NCBI GenBank assembly: GCA_022457155.1
Contig: JAJGOT010000475.1
Coordinates: 422,001-486,000, forward strand
Source: Cladopsammia gracilis
Taxonomy: Eukaryota; Cnidaria; Anthozoa; Scleractinia; Dendrophylliidae
DNA: 64,000 nucleotides
Reading direction: 5' to 3'
The number at the start of each line of letters is the position of its first letter. Position 1 is the first letter of the stretch. The notes beneath the pieces are model-generated. The model made no database searches. It had not been told where the DNA came from and saw only the letters and a program-made list of their open reading frames with translations. The position numbers were made by a program, and so were the translations under genes. Below are positions 31,401-41,699 of the stretch, one piece after another.

Positions 31401-33681
31401 AAGTAGCTGCTACATAAAAGTTGTATCCCCTAAGGTCTGCTACTTCCCAAAGTAACATAGCACTTCTTTTGGAATTATACAGTATTAAGGTTTACACAAT
31501 CATAAATCAATAGCGTTCCGCCCAGATTCTAAAAATAGAATTGGCGCGCAGCATCATGGGATTGAAATGCGTACAAACATTCAAGAACTGTGCAGGAAGC
31601 TACGAAAAAAGCAGGTCTACCAAGCACTGTTCTTGGGTACAACTCGACAATTTTCCACAACATGTACAGGAATCGCAAAAACTGGTGTTTCCGAGGCAGC
31701 CATTTTGAAATATTTGTCCCCATTTCGATCCCACAATGCAATGCTGCCAAATATGACGTCACCTGGGCGGAACGCTATTTGTTGACTATCGTTAGGATGC
31801 AACTTCAAGTTCAGTGAAGAAAAGAATCATGAAGAATGTAACTTCTCTTTCATTAGACTATATAATAATAAACATAAGACTAAATTTTGAGTTTCTTAGC
31901 TCAGAGAGCAGTTTACTTGCAAGTGCTGCCTATCTACCAGTTTCTAATTAACAGTTTTTAAGATACACTAACAGTTTATTAACAGTTTTTATGTACACTG
32001 ACCTAAAGCTGACAACAGGCCCGACTTCAGAGAAGATCTCTTTAAGCTGTTCCTCTGATGCTTCGTAAGGAATATTTCCAACTGTGGACATGACAAACAG
32101 ATTAATATCAGTGAAAAATCACAAGGACAAAGCACAAATCTCAACACGTTTTGTTTGCATTACTTTTGCACACTATGTAACTGAATTTCTAGGAAAGAGA
32201 AAGATACACTGTATGTTGATCATGACACAAATGTGGGATTAAGAAAATTACATCTTTCACATTTCATTGCCAAGCTTAACATTTACCATCTTTATTTATC
32301 ACCTCACATGATGCCTTTGACATTGCTGATCCTAGCAGTATGCACAATGCATGTCATAAATGAACCTAGTATATGGTCTAGCTTGCCATGAGTCTGTCAT
32401 AGCTCAGCAAGCTTTTAGCCAGCAGGGTGTCGGGGCATCCTATGGACGCCCACTTTTTGAAGAAATTCATGAAAATTGCACCTAATCCTTTAAAAAATTA
32501 TGACGGGAAATATCTTCAGGACGCCCACTTTTCAATTTCTGGCTAAAAGCCTGTAGCTCAGTGGTTAGAGCATCCGGTATGCAGAAGGTCATAGGTTTGA
32601 TTCCTGTTAGGGACTCCAGCCCCATCGAAATGTGCCGGCAGCCGGCAATTTTGCCGCCTACAGTCAATTATTTGCCGTCTACTTCACATGGGAGTTTACA
32701 AATCATGACTAAGAACAAAAATTCATCTCTAGCTCTTACTGCCTACCACTACAAAACATTCTGACAGGGCTGGGACCCCGAGGGGGAGGACTCCCATATG
32801 AAAGGGGCGGGGTTGCTCGTCGTCTCGCTTAGGGGTGTAAAGTTTGGATTTTGGTCTCACTTAGGGTGTTCTGGGCAAAACGCCATTATATTTAGCCGTC
32901 AAGGTCTCGTTTAGGATTGCACGCAAAGAAATATAAGAAATATATATTTTTAATTTGTTTTATTTACTCGATTCATGCAATCATGTAAAAGTCACTGTAT
33001 TTTTTATTTGTCTGTGTCTTAAGATGGTCTCATTTAGGGATAAAAAAAGCTTGGACCACACCCAGATTGGTCTCTTTAGGGGTTTAATTCAAAATTTCTG
33101 ACGAGCATCCCTGCCCCTTTCATATGGGAGTCTCCCCCCCCCCCCCCCCCCGGCGGCTCGTGACATGATGAACATTACATCTTTCTCATTTTCATTACCG
33201 AGCTTAACATTTACCATCTTTCTTTATGTATGTATGCATGTATGTATGTATGTATGTATGTATGTATGAAGTTAACAGATAAGTTTAAGCTTAATTTAAA
33301 CTATAATTCTGATGGAATTATTTGACAAAGCCTAACAACAGATATTTCACATATGAACAATGCATCATACCTAGATGCATCCTGATTAGATTCATACGAC
33401 AGCATTTAGAAATAAAATATATAGACAATGAAAATTATAAGCTTAAATTCTCCATTCACATGAAAAAAAAAAAACAAGAATCAGTGACATCAATGACTAC
33501 ATCCGACAAAACAGCTAAGAGTTATCCTCCTTTGGATCAAGGAATAGAAAAAAATATAAAAAATAAAAGCTCTTAACAATAACGTACCGAACACAGAGCG
33601 TAAGGAGCGATCTGAAGCAGTGCCGCCTTGCTGTTTGCCTTGATTTTGTGCTTGCGGCAAACCCGCTATAGTTGCCGCCAT
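13493..33681 (-). CDS. CSTF2: CSTF2 orthologue (cleavage stimulation factor 64 kDa subunit)
   Basis: CstF-64 binds the GU-rich element downstream of poly(A) sites during pre-mRNA 3' processing in the nucleus. Minus-strand coding exons, all GT-AG with consistent phase: 33681-33588, 32081-32003, 30693-30524, 26124-25988, 24307-24188, 22170-21792, 21171-20767, 20545-20435, 18488-18264, 16413-16328, 13612-13493; 641 codons plus stop (human protein 577). The RRM runs from about residue 30 to 110, with RNP2 VFVGNIPY across the exon 1/2 junction and RNP1 KGYGFCEY in exon 3. The hinge (exons 4-5) has [20 protein letters not shown], almost as in vertebrates. Exons 6-9 encode Gly/Pro/Arg repeats; exon 10 is Pro/Gly; exon 11 gives the C-terminal helical domain ([20 protein letters not shown]). 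The start codon sits in AAGATGGCGGC, a YY1-like motif common in housekeeping promoters. Confidence 0.95.
13693..13904. mobile_element. TTAA-flanked inverted-repeat element (CCTTTTAAGC family)
   Basis: Left end TTAACCTTTTAAGCTCTAAG, right end ATCAGGGCTTAAAGGGTTAA: imperfect inverted repeats with TTAA at each outer edge. A reverse-oriented, end-damaged relative is visible near 25800-25978, just beside exon 4. The right TTAA (13901-13904) is shared with the next element. Confidence 0.65.
13965..16013. mobile_element. 2.05-kb insertion with CTCATGCGC subterminal repeats
   Basis: It is defined by its interruption of copy 5. TTTACTCATGCGC occurs 20 bp inside the left edge and its complement GCGCATGAGTAAA at the right edge. 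The block AAGAGGCT..CTCATGCGC recurs at about 14399-14440, and AATATGCGTGCATAAAT occurs at 14323 and 15850, so the insertion is itself composite. Near the right edge CTCATGC and GCATGAG can pair as a hairpin. There is no ORF with transposase resemblance; class unknown. Confidence 0.55.
14600..14710 (+). pseudogene. 5S rRNA-derived sequence, 5' end replaced
   Basis: From about 14616 the sequence follows eukaryotic 5S rRNA closely: CCGGTTCTCGTCTGATCACC, GAAGTTAAGCCCTGTCGG, the internal control region GGTTAGTACTTGGATGGGTG, and the 3' part ACCGCTTGGGAATACC through GTCGTAGGCTT. The first ~25 nt of 5S rRNA are not recognisable, so helix I cannot form. A T5 run follows near 14716, as for a pol III terminator. 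It lies inside the insertion in CSTF2 intron 10. A pseudogene or a 5S-derived SINE head is more likely than a working gene. Confidence 0.8.
16414..18263. other. CSTF2 intron 9 with a large inverted repeat
   Basis: It carries the 17139-18191 inverted repeat and AT-rich sequence; a TTTTAAGGAGTCTCGTACTC block near 16498 resembles one end of the 26873-28978 element. No gene is seen; the 105-codon open frame at 16950-17267 lies partly in the repeat arm. Confidence 0.55.
17139..18191. repeat. Foldback element, ~330-370-bp arms
   Basis: ATTCTTGGCTTGCA at 17139 is matched by TGCAAGCCAAGAAT ending at 18191. The arms continue through matching blocks such as GGTGTACCAAAGTGGTA / TACCACTTTGGTACACC and CAACTGGTTCAATTTTG / CAAAATTGAACCAGTTG, leaving a loop of about 350 bp (17512-17861). 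Transcribed as part of CSTF2 pre-mRNA it would form a long imperfect hairpin. Confidence 0.8.
19336..19430 (-). mobile_element. Fragment of 88-bp-family TTAA MITE
   Basis: TTTTCACTCTCAGAGTCAAC begins the family's right end in reverse orientation, followed by GTTCTAACTTTTGAGTCTG and ATCCTATAGTGTGACTGTTG. The remaining end is missing. Confidence 0.65.
20280..20362 (-). mobile_element. Fragment of 88-bp-family TTAA MITE
   Basis: AATGAAACCTCTTAGGCAGT, TTTGTGTGATACCATTTG and the end GGCACTCTTGGGAATTAA match the left end of the family in reverse. The copy is truncated on its other side. Confidence 0.6.
20435..22170 (-). repeat. CSTF2: CSTF2 coding repeats: Arg-Gly-Pro-Pro-Asp-Met domain (exons 6-8)
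   Basis: Exon 6 encodes about ten tandem copies of [20 protein letters not shown] units. Exon 7 is made of alternating [11 protein letters not shown] and [11 protein letters not shown] units, and exon 8 has [17 protein letters not shown] sequence. At DNA level these are 27-33-bp minisatellites. They occupy the place of the Gly/Pro region and pentapeptide MEARA/G repeats of vertebrate CstF-64. The frame stays open through every unit, and phase is kept across the exon borders, so the repeat is translated. Confidence 0.85.
21172..21791. other. CSTF2 intron 6
   Basis: Plain AT-rich intron of about 620 bp between the two repeat-bearing exons. I see no gene or clear transposon in it. Confidence 0.5.
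22587..23280. mobile_element. TTAA-flanked element, GGTGGC...ACTACAG ends
   Basis: The left edge reads TTAAGGTGGCTTACTACAGT and the right edge ACTGTAGTCGGCTACCTTAA: inverted repeats of about 20 bp with three mismatches and TTAA at each outer border. The interior contains palindromic CGCGCGCG-rich DNA near 23143 and has no transposase ORF. Confidence 0.7.
24018..24144. repeat. 127-bp near-perfect hairpin
   Basis: The left arm GTTGCAGTTAATTTTTTATT, CAGGTAATTTTTGTTTTTCC pairs over about 48 nt with the right arm ending AAAAAATTAACTACAAC. The loop is about 30 nt. It is a small foldback MITE in CSTF2 intron 5. Confidence 0.75.
24343..24524. repeat. Foldback MITE with TAGACCTATT ends
   Basis: TTATATGTATGTTAATTAGC and CTCACTGGCCT on the left pair with AGGCCAGTGAG and GCTAATTAACATACATATAA on the right; the outer ends are TAGACCTATT and AATAGGTCTA. 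Arms are about 70 bp around a short loop. Confidence 0.75.
25148..25604. mobile_element. TTAA-flanked element (AGTGCCTATAACCC family)
   Basis: Both borders are TTAA; the ends are AGTGCCTATAACCC and the exact complement GGGTTATAGGCACT. Inverted similarity continues for about 130 bp per arm (GAATCAACTCTATGCACATT / CGTAGAGTTGATTC). It belongs with 2265-2765. Confidence 0.75.
26873..28978. mobile_element. 2.1-kb TTAA-flanked giant foldback element
   Basis: The edges are TTAAGGAGGCTCGTACCC and GGGCACGAGCCTCCTTAA. Arms 26873-27750 and 28100-28978 are about 880 bp and nearly identical in inverted orientation; for example a 67-codon frame (27265-27468, +) reappears at 28383-28586 (-) with only two residues changed. 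The spacer is about 350 bp. The frame has no transposase likeness. TTAA borders suggest the same target preference as the smaller elements in this window. Confidence 0.85.
29155..29345 (-). repeat. Dispersed repeat, inverse of 32614-32775
   Basis: In reverse complement it reads ATGTGCCGGCAGCC, TTTTGCCGCCCACAGTCAAT, TATTTGCTGTCTACTTCACA and AAAACATTCTGACAGGGCC. The same order of blocks follows the tRNA-like head at 32550. It is therefore a headless copy of that SINE-like family. Confidence 0.65.
29428..30393. mobile_element. TTAA element (CCCTTTCAYTCCTG ends) with empty-site counterpart
   Basis: Left end TTAACCCTTTCATTCCTGAG, right end ACAGGAGTGAAAGGGTTAA. Flanks read TTCAATG before and CAGCCGATAAAGTGG after. 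A second copy of the host repeat at about 9040-9090 has the uninterrupted CTCAATGTTAACAGCTGATC, so the insertion duplicated TTAA exactly. A TA-flanked element (29505-29970) is nested inside. Confidence 0.8.
29505..29970. mobile_element. TA-flanked element nested in the TTAA element
   Basis: Inverted ends CAGTAAAAACCTGTGTGTAA and TTACACACGGGTTTTTACTG are bordered by TA on each side (29503-29504, 29971-29972). CAGT-starting ends with TA duplication fit the Tc1/mariner-pogo group. It is 466 bp and has no ORF. Confidence 0.7.
30694..32002. other. CSTF2 intron 2
   Basis: It contains one inverted-repeat element (31509-31779) and otherwise no recognised gene; mirrored short frames around 31567-31808 fall inside that element. 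Confidence 0.5.
31509..31779. mobile_element. 271-bp MITE with AATAGCGTTCCGCCCAG ends
   Basis: The left 17-bp end AATAGCGTTCCGCCCAG is exactly complementary to CTGGGCGGAACGCTATT at the right end. Further inverted blocks (GCAGCATCATGGGATTGAAA / TTTCGATCCCACAATGC) lie inside. No clear target duplication is visible. Confidence 0.8.
32550..32775 (+). mobile_element. tRNA-derived SINE-like element
   Basis: The head CCTGTAGCTCAGTGGTTAGA resembles a pol III A box and GGTTTGATTCC (32594-32604) a B box, about 35 bp apart as in tRNA. The body from 32614 matches the reverse-oriented repeat at 29155-29345 and ends AAACATTCTGACAGGGC. No proper cloverleaf can be drawn, so this is not a tRNA gene. Confidence 0.65.
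32775..33155. mobile_element. C/G-homopolymer-ended MITE, third clear copy
   Basis: Ends CGAGGGGGAGGACTCCCATA and CATATGGGAGTCTCCCCC...CGG are inverted; inner blocks GAAAGGGGCGGGG and CTGCCCCTTTC also pair. A target duplication is not obvious in this copy. Confidence 0.65.
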
Positions 33682-33684
33682 CTT
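33671..33684 (-). promoter_or_regulatory. YY1-like motif overlapping the CSTF2 start codon
   Basis: Read on the minus strand the site is AAGATGGCGGCAAC, with the ATG inside it. YY1 motifs at the 5' end of housekeeping genes commonly overlap the first ATG. The GC-rich stretch CTGCGCGCGCGTGG (33722-33735) lies just upstream of the start. Binding itself is inference. Confidence 0.45.
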
Positions 33685-34886
33685 GGTTCTAGAACTACCC
33701 ACAATTCATTTCGAGTTAAAATCTGCGCGCGCGTGGGGCCCAGTTATGAATGGGGAGGGTGGGGAGAGAGATCAGTGTACCCGTGATGGAAAACGATTTC
33801 CGCGTTTCGATTTGTCAACGAAACTGAAAAGTTCGAAAAACGTAAAAAACAAAAAACACTGACATCATTCAAGGTTTTAGCTGATAATAAGCGAGTATCA
33901 CGCACAATATTACGGCTCCTGATTTAGAAATGAACCGAGAAAGCAAGGGACCGTGAACAAAAATGCTGCTAGTATACGCAGGATCTGTAAGAGATCTGAT
34001 CAGCCAAAAATAAAATAAACAAAATACTAAGGGCTGACAACTGCGTAGAAGAAGTAACGCAACAATGGCATGATTGAGACCAAACCGAAAGTTTAAATGC
34101 AACTGTGGATTTCGCCGCTATTGCGGCAGAATTAATTTCATACTTACACAGAAGAAATTTAAAATTGCATATAACAATTGAACAATTTAGTTGCATAATT
34201 TTTAAATATAAATGCTTCCGCACGTACAAAATTAACTCCCCAAAATTTCACAACTTGCGATATACGGGGGTTTATATTACTGTATATCCCCGATAAAAAT
34301 GCATTATAGGCAGCCATAAACGAACTATCCAAAAATACTGACTAATTTATGAATCTTTGAAAAATTCATGATCCATAAATAACCAAACTCGGCTAATCAT
34401 ATCAAGAAAAACAATTTCGCAGCATTTCAAACTCATCTTTTCTAGAATCCACTGGAACTGGGGCAAGTAGTGTATCTCTAAATTTCTGATGTGCACGTAT
34501 TTTAACACTAGAACACCGGAAGAGAAAAAATACTTGCCGATTTAAACAGTATTTTTACTATCGGACTTTAAAGGAACAAAGATTGGAGTTCCTCAATATT
34601 GTAATCAATATCAAATAAAGTTCACGACATGAATTGCGTCCAAGAAACTTAACATCCGGTGAAACGATGTCATCATGAGATTGCAACACGTTTCGAATAT
34701 CACATGACAGCTCGGCAATTTTTTTTCTGCTCAGCCACGCAGATATAGCGGGCTCTAGACTGTCTTGAGACTATAACAAGAGACTAAAAATAGCACGCTG
34801 TACATTGCGCTAGATTGCGCTATAACTTCGTGTATTTCATACCATATTTGAAGAGAATATTGTTAAACACAGCGACTTTAATTGAT
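33682..34886. other. Divergent intergenic region CSTF2 / polyubiquitin
   Basis: Non-coding sequence of about 1.5 kb separates the two divergent start codons. It includes a GC-rich patch next to CSTF2 and the polyubiquitin promoter on the right. A TTCTAGAA heat-shock-element core is at 34440-34447. No transposon was recognised here, unlike almost all neighbouring intervals. Confidence 0.5.
34440..34447 (+). promoter_or_regulatory. Candidate heat shock element core
   Basis: TTCTAGAA is the inverted NTTCNNGAAN pair recognised by HSF. A second pair, GGAAGTTTCG with further TTC units, is at 35121-35139 close to the polyubiquitin start. Polyubiquitin genes are often stress-inducible, which makes these plausible, but short motifs recur by chance. 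Confidence 0.35.
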
Positions 34887-34929
34887 TGACGTCAAGCAAG
34901 TGTTCGTTCTTGACTCAATATCTATAAAA
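34887..34929 (+). promoter_or_regulatory. Polyubiquitin core promoter: CRE and TATA box
   Basis: A palindromic TGACGTCA (34887-34894) is followed 28 bp later by TATAAAA (34923-34929). A start site near 34955 would leave a 5' leader of roughly 220 nt before the ATG at 35177. The spacing is that of a classic CRE-TATA promoter; an intron in the leader cannot be excluded. Confidence 0.55.
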
Positions 34930-35146
34930 TCGAGGGGGGAACAGTTAAAATCGTCACTGATTAATTTCAATCTTCTCATCTTAGTCATTATGACATCACA
35001 CTTATCAATCACGTGGGTGCGTGAGCAAGCAAATTTTCAGCCAATCAGAGCACGGTATCTACGGATAAAGAAAGCGCCCTTTATCTTCGACGCCATTGCG
35101 CTTTCTGACTTTCGTAGAAGGGAAGTTTCGTTTCGTTTTCGCTTGA

Positions 35147-36778
<1,632 letters not shown>

Positions 36779-38540
36779 ACTTACTTCATATAACTGAACT
36801 TTGCTAATAAGTGCAATATAAACTGAACCAGGAACTGACAAGTTTAAGTTAAAATTGTCTAATTTTCCATCTCAAGTTTTTTTTTGTTTGTTTGTTTTAA
36901 AGTCTCTGGAAGGCAGATTGAAAAGAAATTTACTAAGTAGTTTCATTAAAGTTTGTTGGAGGAATTATGTTGCACTGTCATAATATTTGTGTTATTTGGG
37001 GGGTCTTAATGGACGTCCAGCTTCTCAAAAAGCCACAAAACAAGAAGTTGGCTGTTTCGCTAAACTGCCCCTATTGAGCAGTCACTCAATTGTATGCTTG
37101 CATTAAAAAAAAAATTGAAATTTGTTTTGTTACCCAGTTTGGAACACTTGCTTAACTGTAGTATTTTTAAAATTTCATTGAATGGAACAGCAAAATTATT
37201 ACAGAGCACTTGAGTTCAAGAACTGTGTTTATTTGAAGAGTGTTAAAGGAAAAATAAGGGACATTGTTTTGATTTGGTAGAGTCTACCTTCTATAGCTCA
37301 GAAGGGGGTTGTACACTTCTTGAGAATCGTATAACTTTATGTTGACACTTAAATTTTATTTTCAATAACTGTTAAGTGTAAAAAAAAATCTAAAATCCCT
37401 ATTCTTGATTGAACCTGTGACCTCGGCTAGGCTTTGGCTTACATCGCCTTCTGTACCACAGTACCACCTAGCTTCTCAGGTTGCTTAGGCCTAAATTTAA
37501 CTATATAAACTGGTAACCGGACGTTTCGCGCCACTGAGATTTTGCAACCAACGAGTTCGCTCGACCCACCTGAAACCAGTTCGCTACAAGATTTTGAGTT
37601 TGGTTGTTGGAGTAATGTTCTTTTTTCTTGTTCTAAACGGGAGTTATATGGAAGGTTTATGGAGTACATGGATATTTTTCATTTTAAGTGAACTCGTAAT
37701 CTTGGAGTCAACTTGTGTCAGGTGGGAGCGACTCTCAATGGTGCGAAACCTCTGTAAAACCACCAACCTCAACTGAAAGCTAACCAGTTACTCCGTTACA
37801 TAAGTCTCAAGGTGTCCAACCTCCTTCCGAGCAATGGAATCTAGACTCTTTCTTTTGATTTGAACCAACTAAGTGTTCCCACTGATACACAAATTTCAGA
37901 ATTTACTGGCTGTGGTTACTGACCACTAAGTAATGTCCTGCATGAGCAGTGGGACTGCAGAGAATTTAAAACTTGGGTGACAATCCTGGGTGTTGTTGAA
38001 TGATCAGTGTCTACTTTGAATCCAAGGCAGGTTGTTTGAATGCCAAATAATTTAAACAGTACATGAAACTTCATGTAGTGTGCCTGCCATCCTTTTTTAC
38101 TAAAAAAAAATAAGATGAAAAAAATTCGAAGAAGATTTAAGCGTTTTGTCTTGTGGTTGGCAGTGTCGTGGGAATTTAAACCGTTTCTGGTGAAAACCTT
38201 GCTAAAATACCTTTACTTGCCTACAAAATAATATTAAAACACCAAAAGAAATAAACATTCTTGAAAGAGGAATCTGTTCAGAAAATGTTGCTGACTAGGT
38301 CTATTATGTGGTAAATATATTATTATAATATTATGTGGTAAATATTATTTAATTATAAAAACTTGACCATTATTTTTGGTTTCTGTTAATACAAAAACAT
38401 TTTTGAGGTTTTTGCATTTTGAAATGAAACCAAATCCCCCACACTGCCCCATTAAGACTAAATAAGACTAAAAGTAATACCACATATTTCGATGGGACTC
38501 TATTTCCCCTAAAACATATAGGCACACTGTGTGACTTGAT
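36779..38540. other. 3' flank of polyubiquitin, no gene recognised
   Basis: Unique-looking AT-rich sequence. On the minus strand near 37400-37490 there is a tRNA-like stretch (TAGGTGGTACTGTGGTACAG ... GGTTCAATC) that could be a SINE head. Open frames of about 60-76 codons here have no recognisable content. Confidence 0.45.
36945..36950 (+). terminator. Candidate polyadenylation signal of polyubiquitin
   Basis: ATTAAA lies about 167 bp past the stop codon and is followed within 15 bp by a GTTTGTTGG-type GU-rich stretch. It is the best-placed signal that I see, but not the only possible one. Confidence 0.45.
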
Positions 38541-38626
38541 CACATGACCCACTTGTTAAAATTATAGGCTACAACTTAAAGACCGGCCACCACAAATGGA
38601 TAGAACATGATGAATGAGGACCCTGG

Positions 38627-38775
38627 GGCCGGATTCACGAAGCCCTCCTAAGTTAAGAGATATCCTAAGTATTGTTTCTTAACAATAGTCTATTGTCATT
38701 ACAACAATAGGCTTTTGTTCAGAAACAATACTTAGGATATGTCTTTAACTTAGGAGGGCTTCGTGAATCTGGCCA
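38627..38775. mobile_element. 149-bp hairpin MITE with empty site in the paralogous segment
   Basis: The element runs GGCCGGATTCACGAAGCCCT ... AGGGCTTCGTGAATCTGGCC with arms of about 60 bp. CTGG flanks it on both sides (38623-38626, 38776-38779). The paralogous segment has the uninterrupted GGACCCTGGTGGTTAACCC at 49060-49078, proving insertion after duplication and a target duplication of up to 4 bp. Confidence 0.85.
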
Positions 38776-38782
38776 CTGGTGG

Positions 38783-39591
38783 TTAACCCAGTTCCGAATC
38801 AATTTTGAAGACATGTAGTGTAGTTCTAACTTTTGAGTCTGTGGATGACATCCTATGGTGTGACCATTCAAGTGAAACCTCTTTGGCAGTACTTTTGCAT
38901 GGTACCATTTGTTCTAACTTTTGAGTCTGTGGATGACATCCTATGGTGTGACCATTCAAATGAAACCTCTTTGGCAGTACTTTTGCATGGTACCATTTGT
39001 TCTAACTTTTGAGTCTGTGGATGACATCCTATGGTGTGACCATTCAAATGAAACTTCTTCAGCAGTACTTTTGCATGGTACCATTTGTTCTAACTTTTGA
39101 GTCTGTGGATGACATCCTATGGTGTGACCATTCAAATGAAACCTCTTTGGCAGTACTTTTGCATGGTACCATTTGTTCTAACTTTTGAGTCTGTGGATGA
39201 CATCCTATGGTGTGACCATTCAAATGAAACCTCTTTGGCAGTACTTTTGCATGGTACCATTTGTTCTAACTTTTGAGTCTGTGGATGACATCCTATGGTG
39301 TGACCATTCAAATGAAACCTCTTTGGCAGTACTTTTGCATGGTACCATTTGTTCTAACTTTTGAGTCTGTGGATGACATCCTATGGTGTGACCATTCAAA
39401 TGAAACCTCTTTGGCAGTACTTTTGCATGGTACCATTTGTTCTAACTTTTGAGTCTGTGGATGAAATCCTTTGGTGTGACCATTCAAATGAAACTTCTTT
39501 GGCAGTACTTTTGCATGATTGGTTTTTCAATATTTTACAAAATGAAATTTAGGATTTTGACGTTTGACACTCTTGGGAGTGTAAGGGTTAT
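38783..39591 (-). mobile_element. TTAA-type MITE with eight homogeneous 88-bp units (copy 8)
   Basis: The element is inverted relative to copies 1, 2, 4 and 5: it starts TTAACCCAGTTCCGAATC and ends CTCTTGGGAGTGTAAGGG. The unit containing TGTGACCATTCAAATGAAAC recurs every 88 bp from about 38859 to 39475, eight times, with very few differences. The paralogous copy at 49072 has the same flanks but only two or three units. Confidence 0.88.
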
Positions 39592-41699
39592 GACCACAAG
39601 TTTTTATGGTGATTACAATTTTGGAAAACAATGAGAATTGTATTGAAAAAGCTGGGCTCACTAGCTTTTTTCCATACAAATTGGCAATCTTGCTAATTTC
39701 ACTATGCTCTTTCCATTTCTGGTGGTCTGCAGCCCATAAATTTAAACAAGAAGTGAGTCACAAGATCAAGTCATGCAATTAGGGCCTATTGTTTAACAGT
39801 AGAAATTATCTCAGTTAAACCAGTAACCATCAAACCCCTGGCAAATATTATTAAACAAAATATACAGTTTCTTCAGCTTCACTTTTAAAAATCAATTTAA
39901 TTGATGCAAGTTCTGCCCCCCCCCCCCCCCCCCCCCCTCCCTGACAGTTTGAGTTATTGAGATTCTATTTTATTGTTTTATAAGTTTTAGCAGAAGCTCC
40001 AGACTCAAATGTTTGGGGGTGGGGGAGTGAAAATGTGAAATTAGTGGGAATTATTTTTTTGGCAAGATAAGGGGGGTCGGGCCCTCCCTACTTGGTGGTC
40101 ACGGCGCATAAAAGCAGACCACAAAATGTAAGCGATGACAAGTACAAACTATTCTGGCACTAAAGCCATTAACTTTTATTTCCTATTCTTATCTCACAAT
40201 TATTTAATATGCAATTACTAAAGGCTATAAATGGTATTCTAGTGAAATTCATTATTATTTCCTATTAAAGGAAAATACAAAAGAAATGAAATTTAATGAA
40301 GGCTTGTTAAACCCCAATACACAACTGAGCTATGAAATGCTAATAAGTTACAACCACCAGTGGATGTATACTGTGGTTGTAACTAATTAACATTATTTTC
40401 ATTTTTAATTTTCATAAGTAGTCTACAACGTTCACTTCCATTTTTATCAGATCTGCATGCAGCAATCGCACTTGCCTTCGGCTTGTGATTGAAATCTGGT
40501 ACGACATAGCCCCTCATGTTGTAAACAGTACTTTTATTCTCATTTTAAATTAAAACACTACATTTAATTCCTGAGTTTACCTGGGGGAAAGAGTAATTGG
40601 AACCTTTTTCACAGGGTAACTCCAATACAAAAGTCTTAAGGCTGATTGTGCTACCTTTCAGTAGTTAAAATTTGTGGTTTGATACTGGTTAGAATGTTCC
40701 CTCAAACATGTCCACTGTTAGAGCAATGATCTGATTAAACCAGAAAAAAGTAAAAATTATAGAACAGAAAGGCTGTGCTCTATGAATTATCACAGGGAGC
40801 CCAATGGGAATCCAACTATAAATTAAGGGTGCCCAGCAAATTTTATTAAGCTGTGTGAAAAAAAACTCATTCTATCTTGTCGCCCAAAACCAAAAGTCAG
40901 TCATCTATGGCACACCACACTCAGCTAGAGCACAGCCCTGTGGGAGATGGGGGGGATTCCTTTAAAAATGTCGGATGACAACCGAGATATCCTTTATATG
41001 GGAGTCACCCCGGCAGTGCCGCACATGGGCATGAATTGCTTTTGTGTCTATCATAAATTTTAATAATATAACACAAATTTCAGCATCTGCAAACAATTTT
41101 TCTTCTAATTAGAGTGATTTGTTTTTCAACAAAACCTGTGTAACAAAATTTAACAGTCATTGTTTAATAGTCTAAAGTAAACAAAAGACAACAATGTAAC
41201 TGGTGCAGGCTATATAGTGAGGTGTCGATTTGTCTAATTTCTATTTCATGGGTTATTGTAAAACCACTCCAGCCTAAGTCTTTACTTTATACATGTATCA
41301 TAAATGATATACATGTGAAAAAAAAAAAATAATTATTATTATTGTTATAAGCATGTAGCTGAACATATACAGGTAACTATAAACATTCCAGTTTTATGAC
41401 AGTTATCCTAACATAAGACAGCTGTTTACTGGTTCTAATGCATACGTACAGTCAAAACTCCATGTGTGACCACCTCTGATCTTGTAAGTGACCTCCTCTC
41501 CCCCCTGTGGTCTGATCTCTCGTAAGCGACCACCTCCCATAAGCGACCACTTGGCTTTGCATTTTGTGCGGTCACTTAAAGGAGGTTCAAATGTACAGTC
41601 AACTCTCTCTCTTAACGGACAGTTGATCATGAGGTCGGTCCTGACAGTGTCCGGCTTAGAGAGAGTTGACTGTATGTGTAACCCAGCTAGCCATGCAAA

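Larger units (their letters stand above)
32082..33587. other. CSTF2 intron 1
   Basis: It includes a tRNA-like SINE (32550-32775), a C/G-ended element (about 32775-33155) and a TATG microsatellite (33221-33268). No coding exon is seen. Confidence 0.55.
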
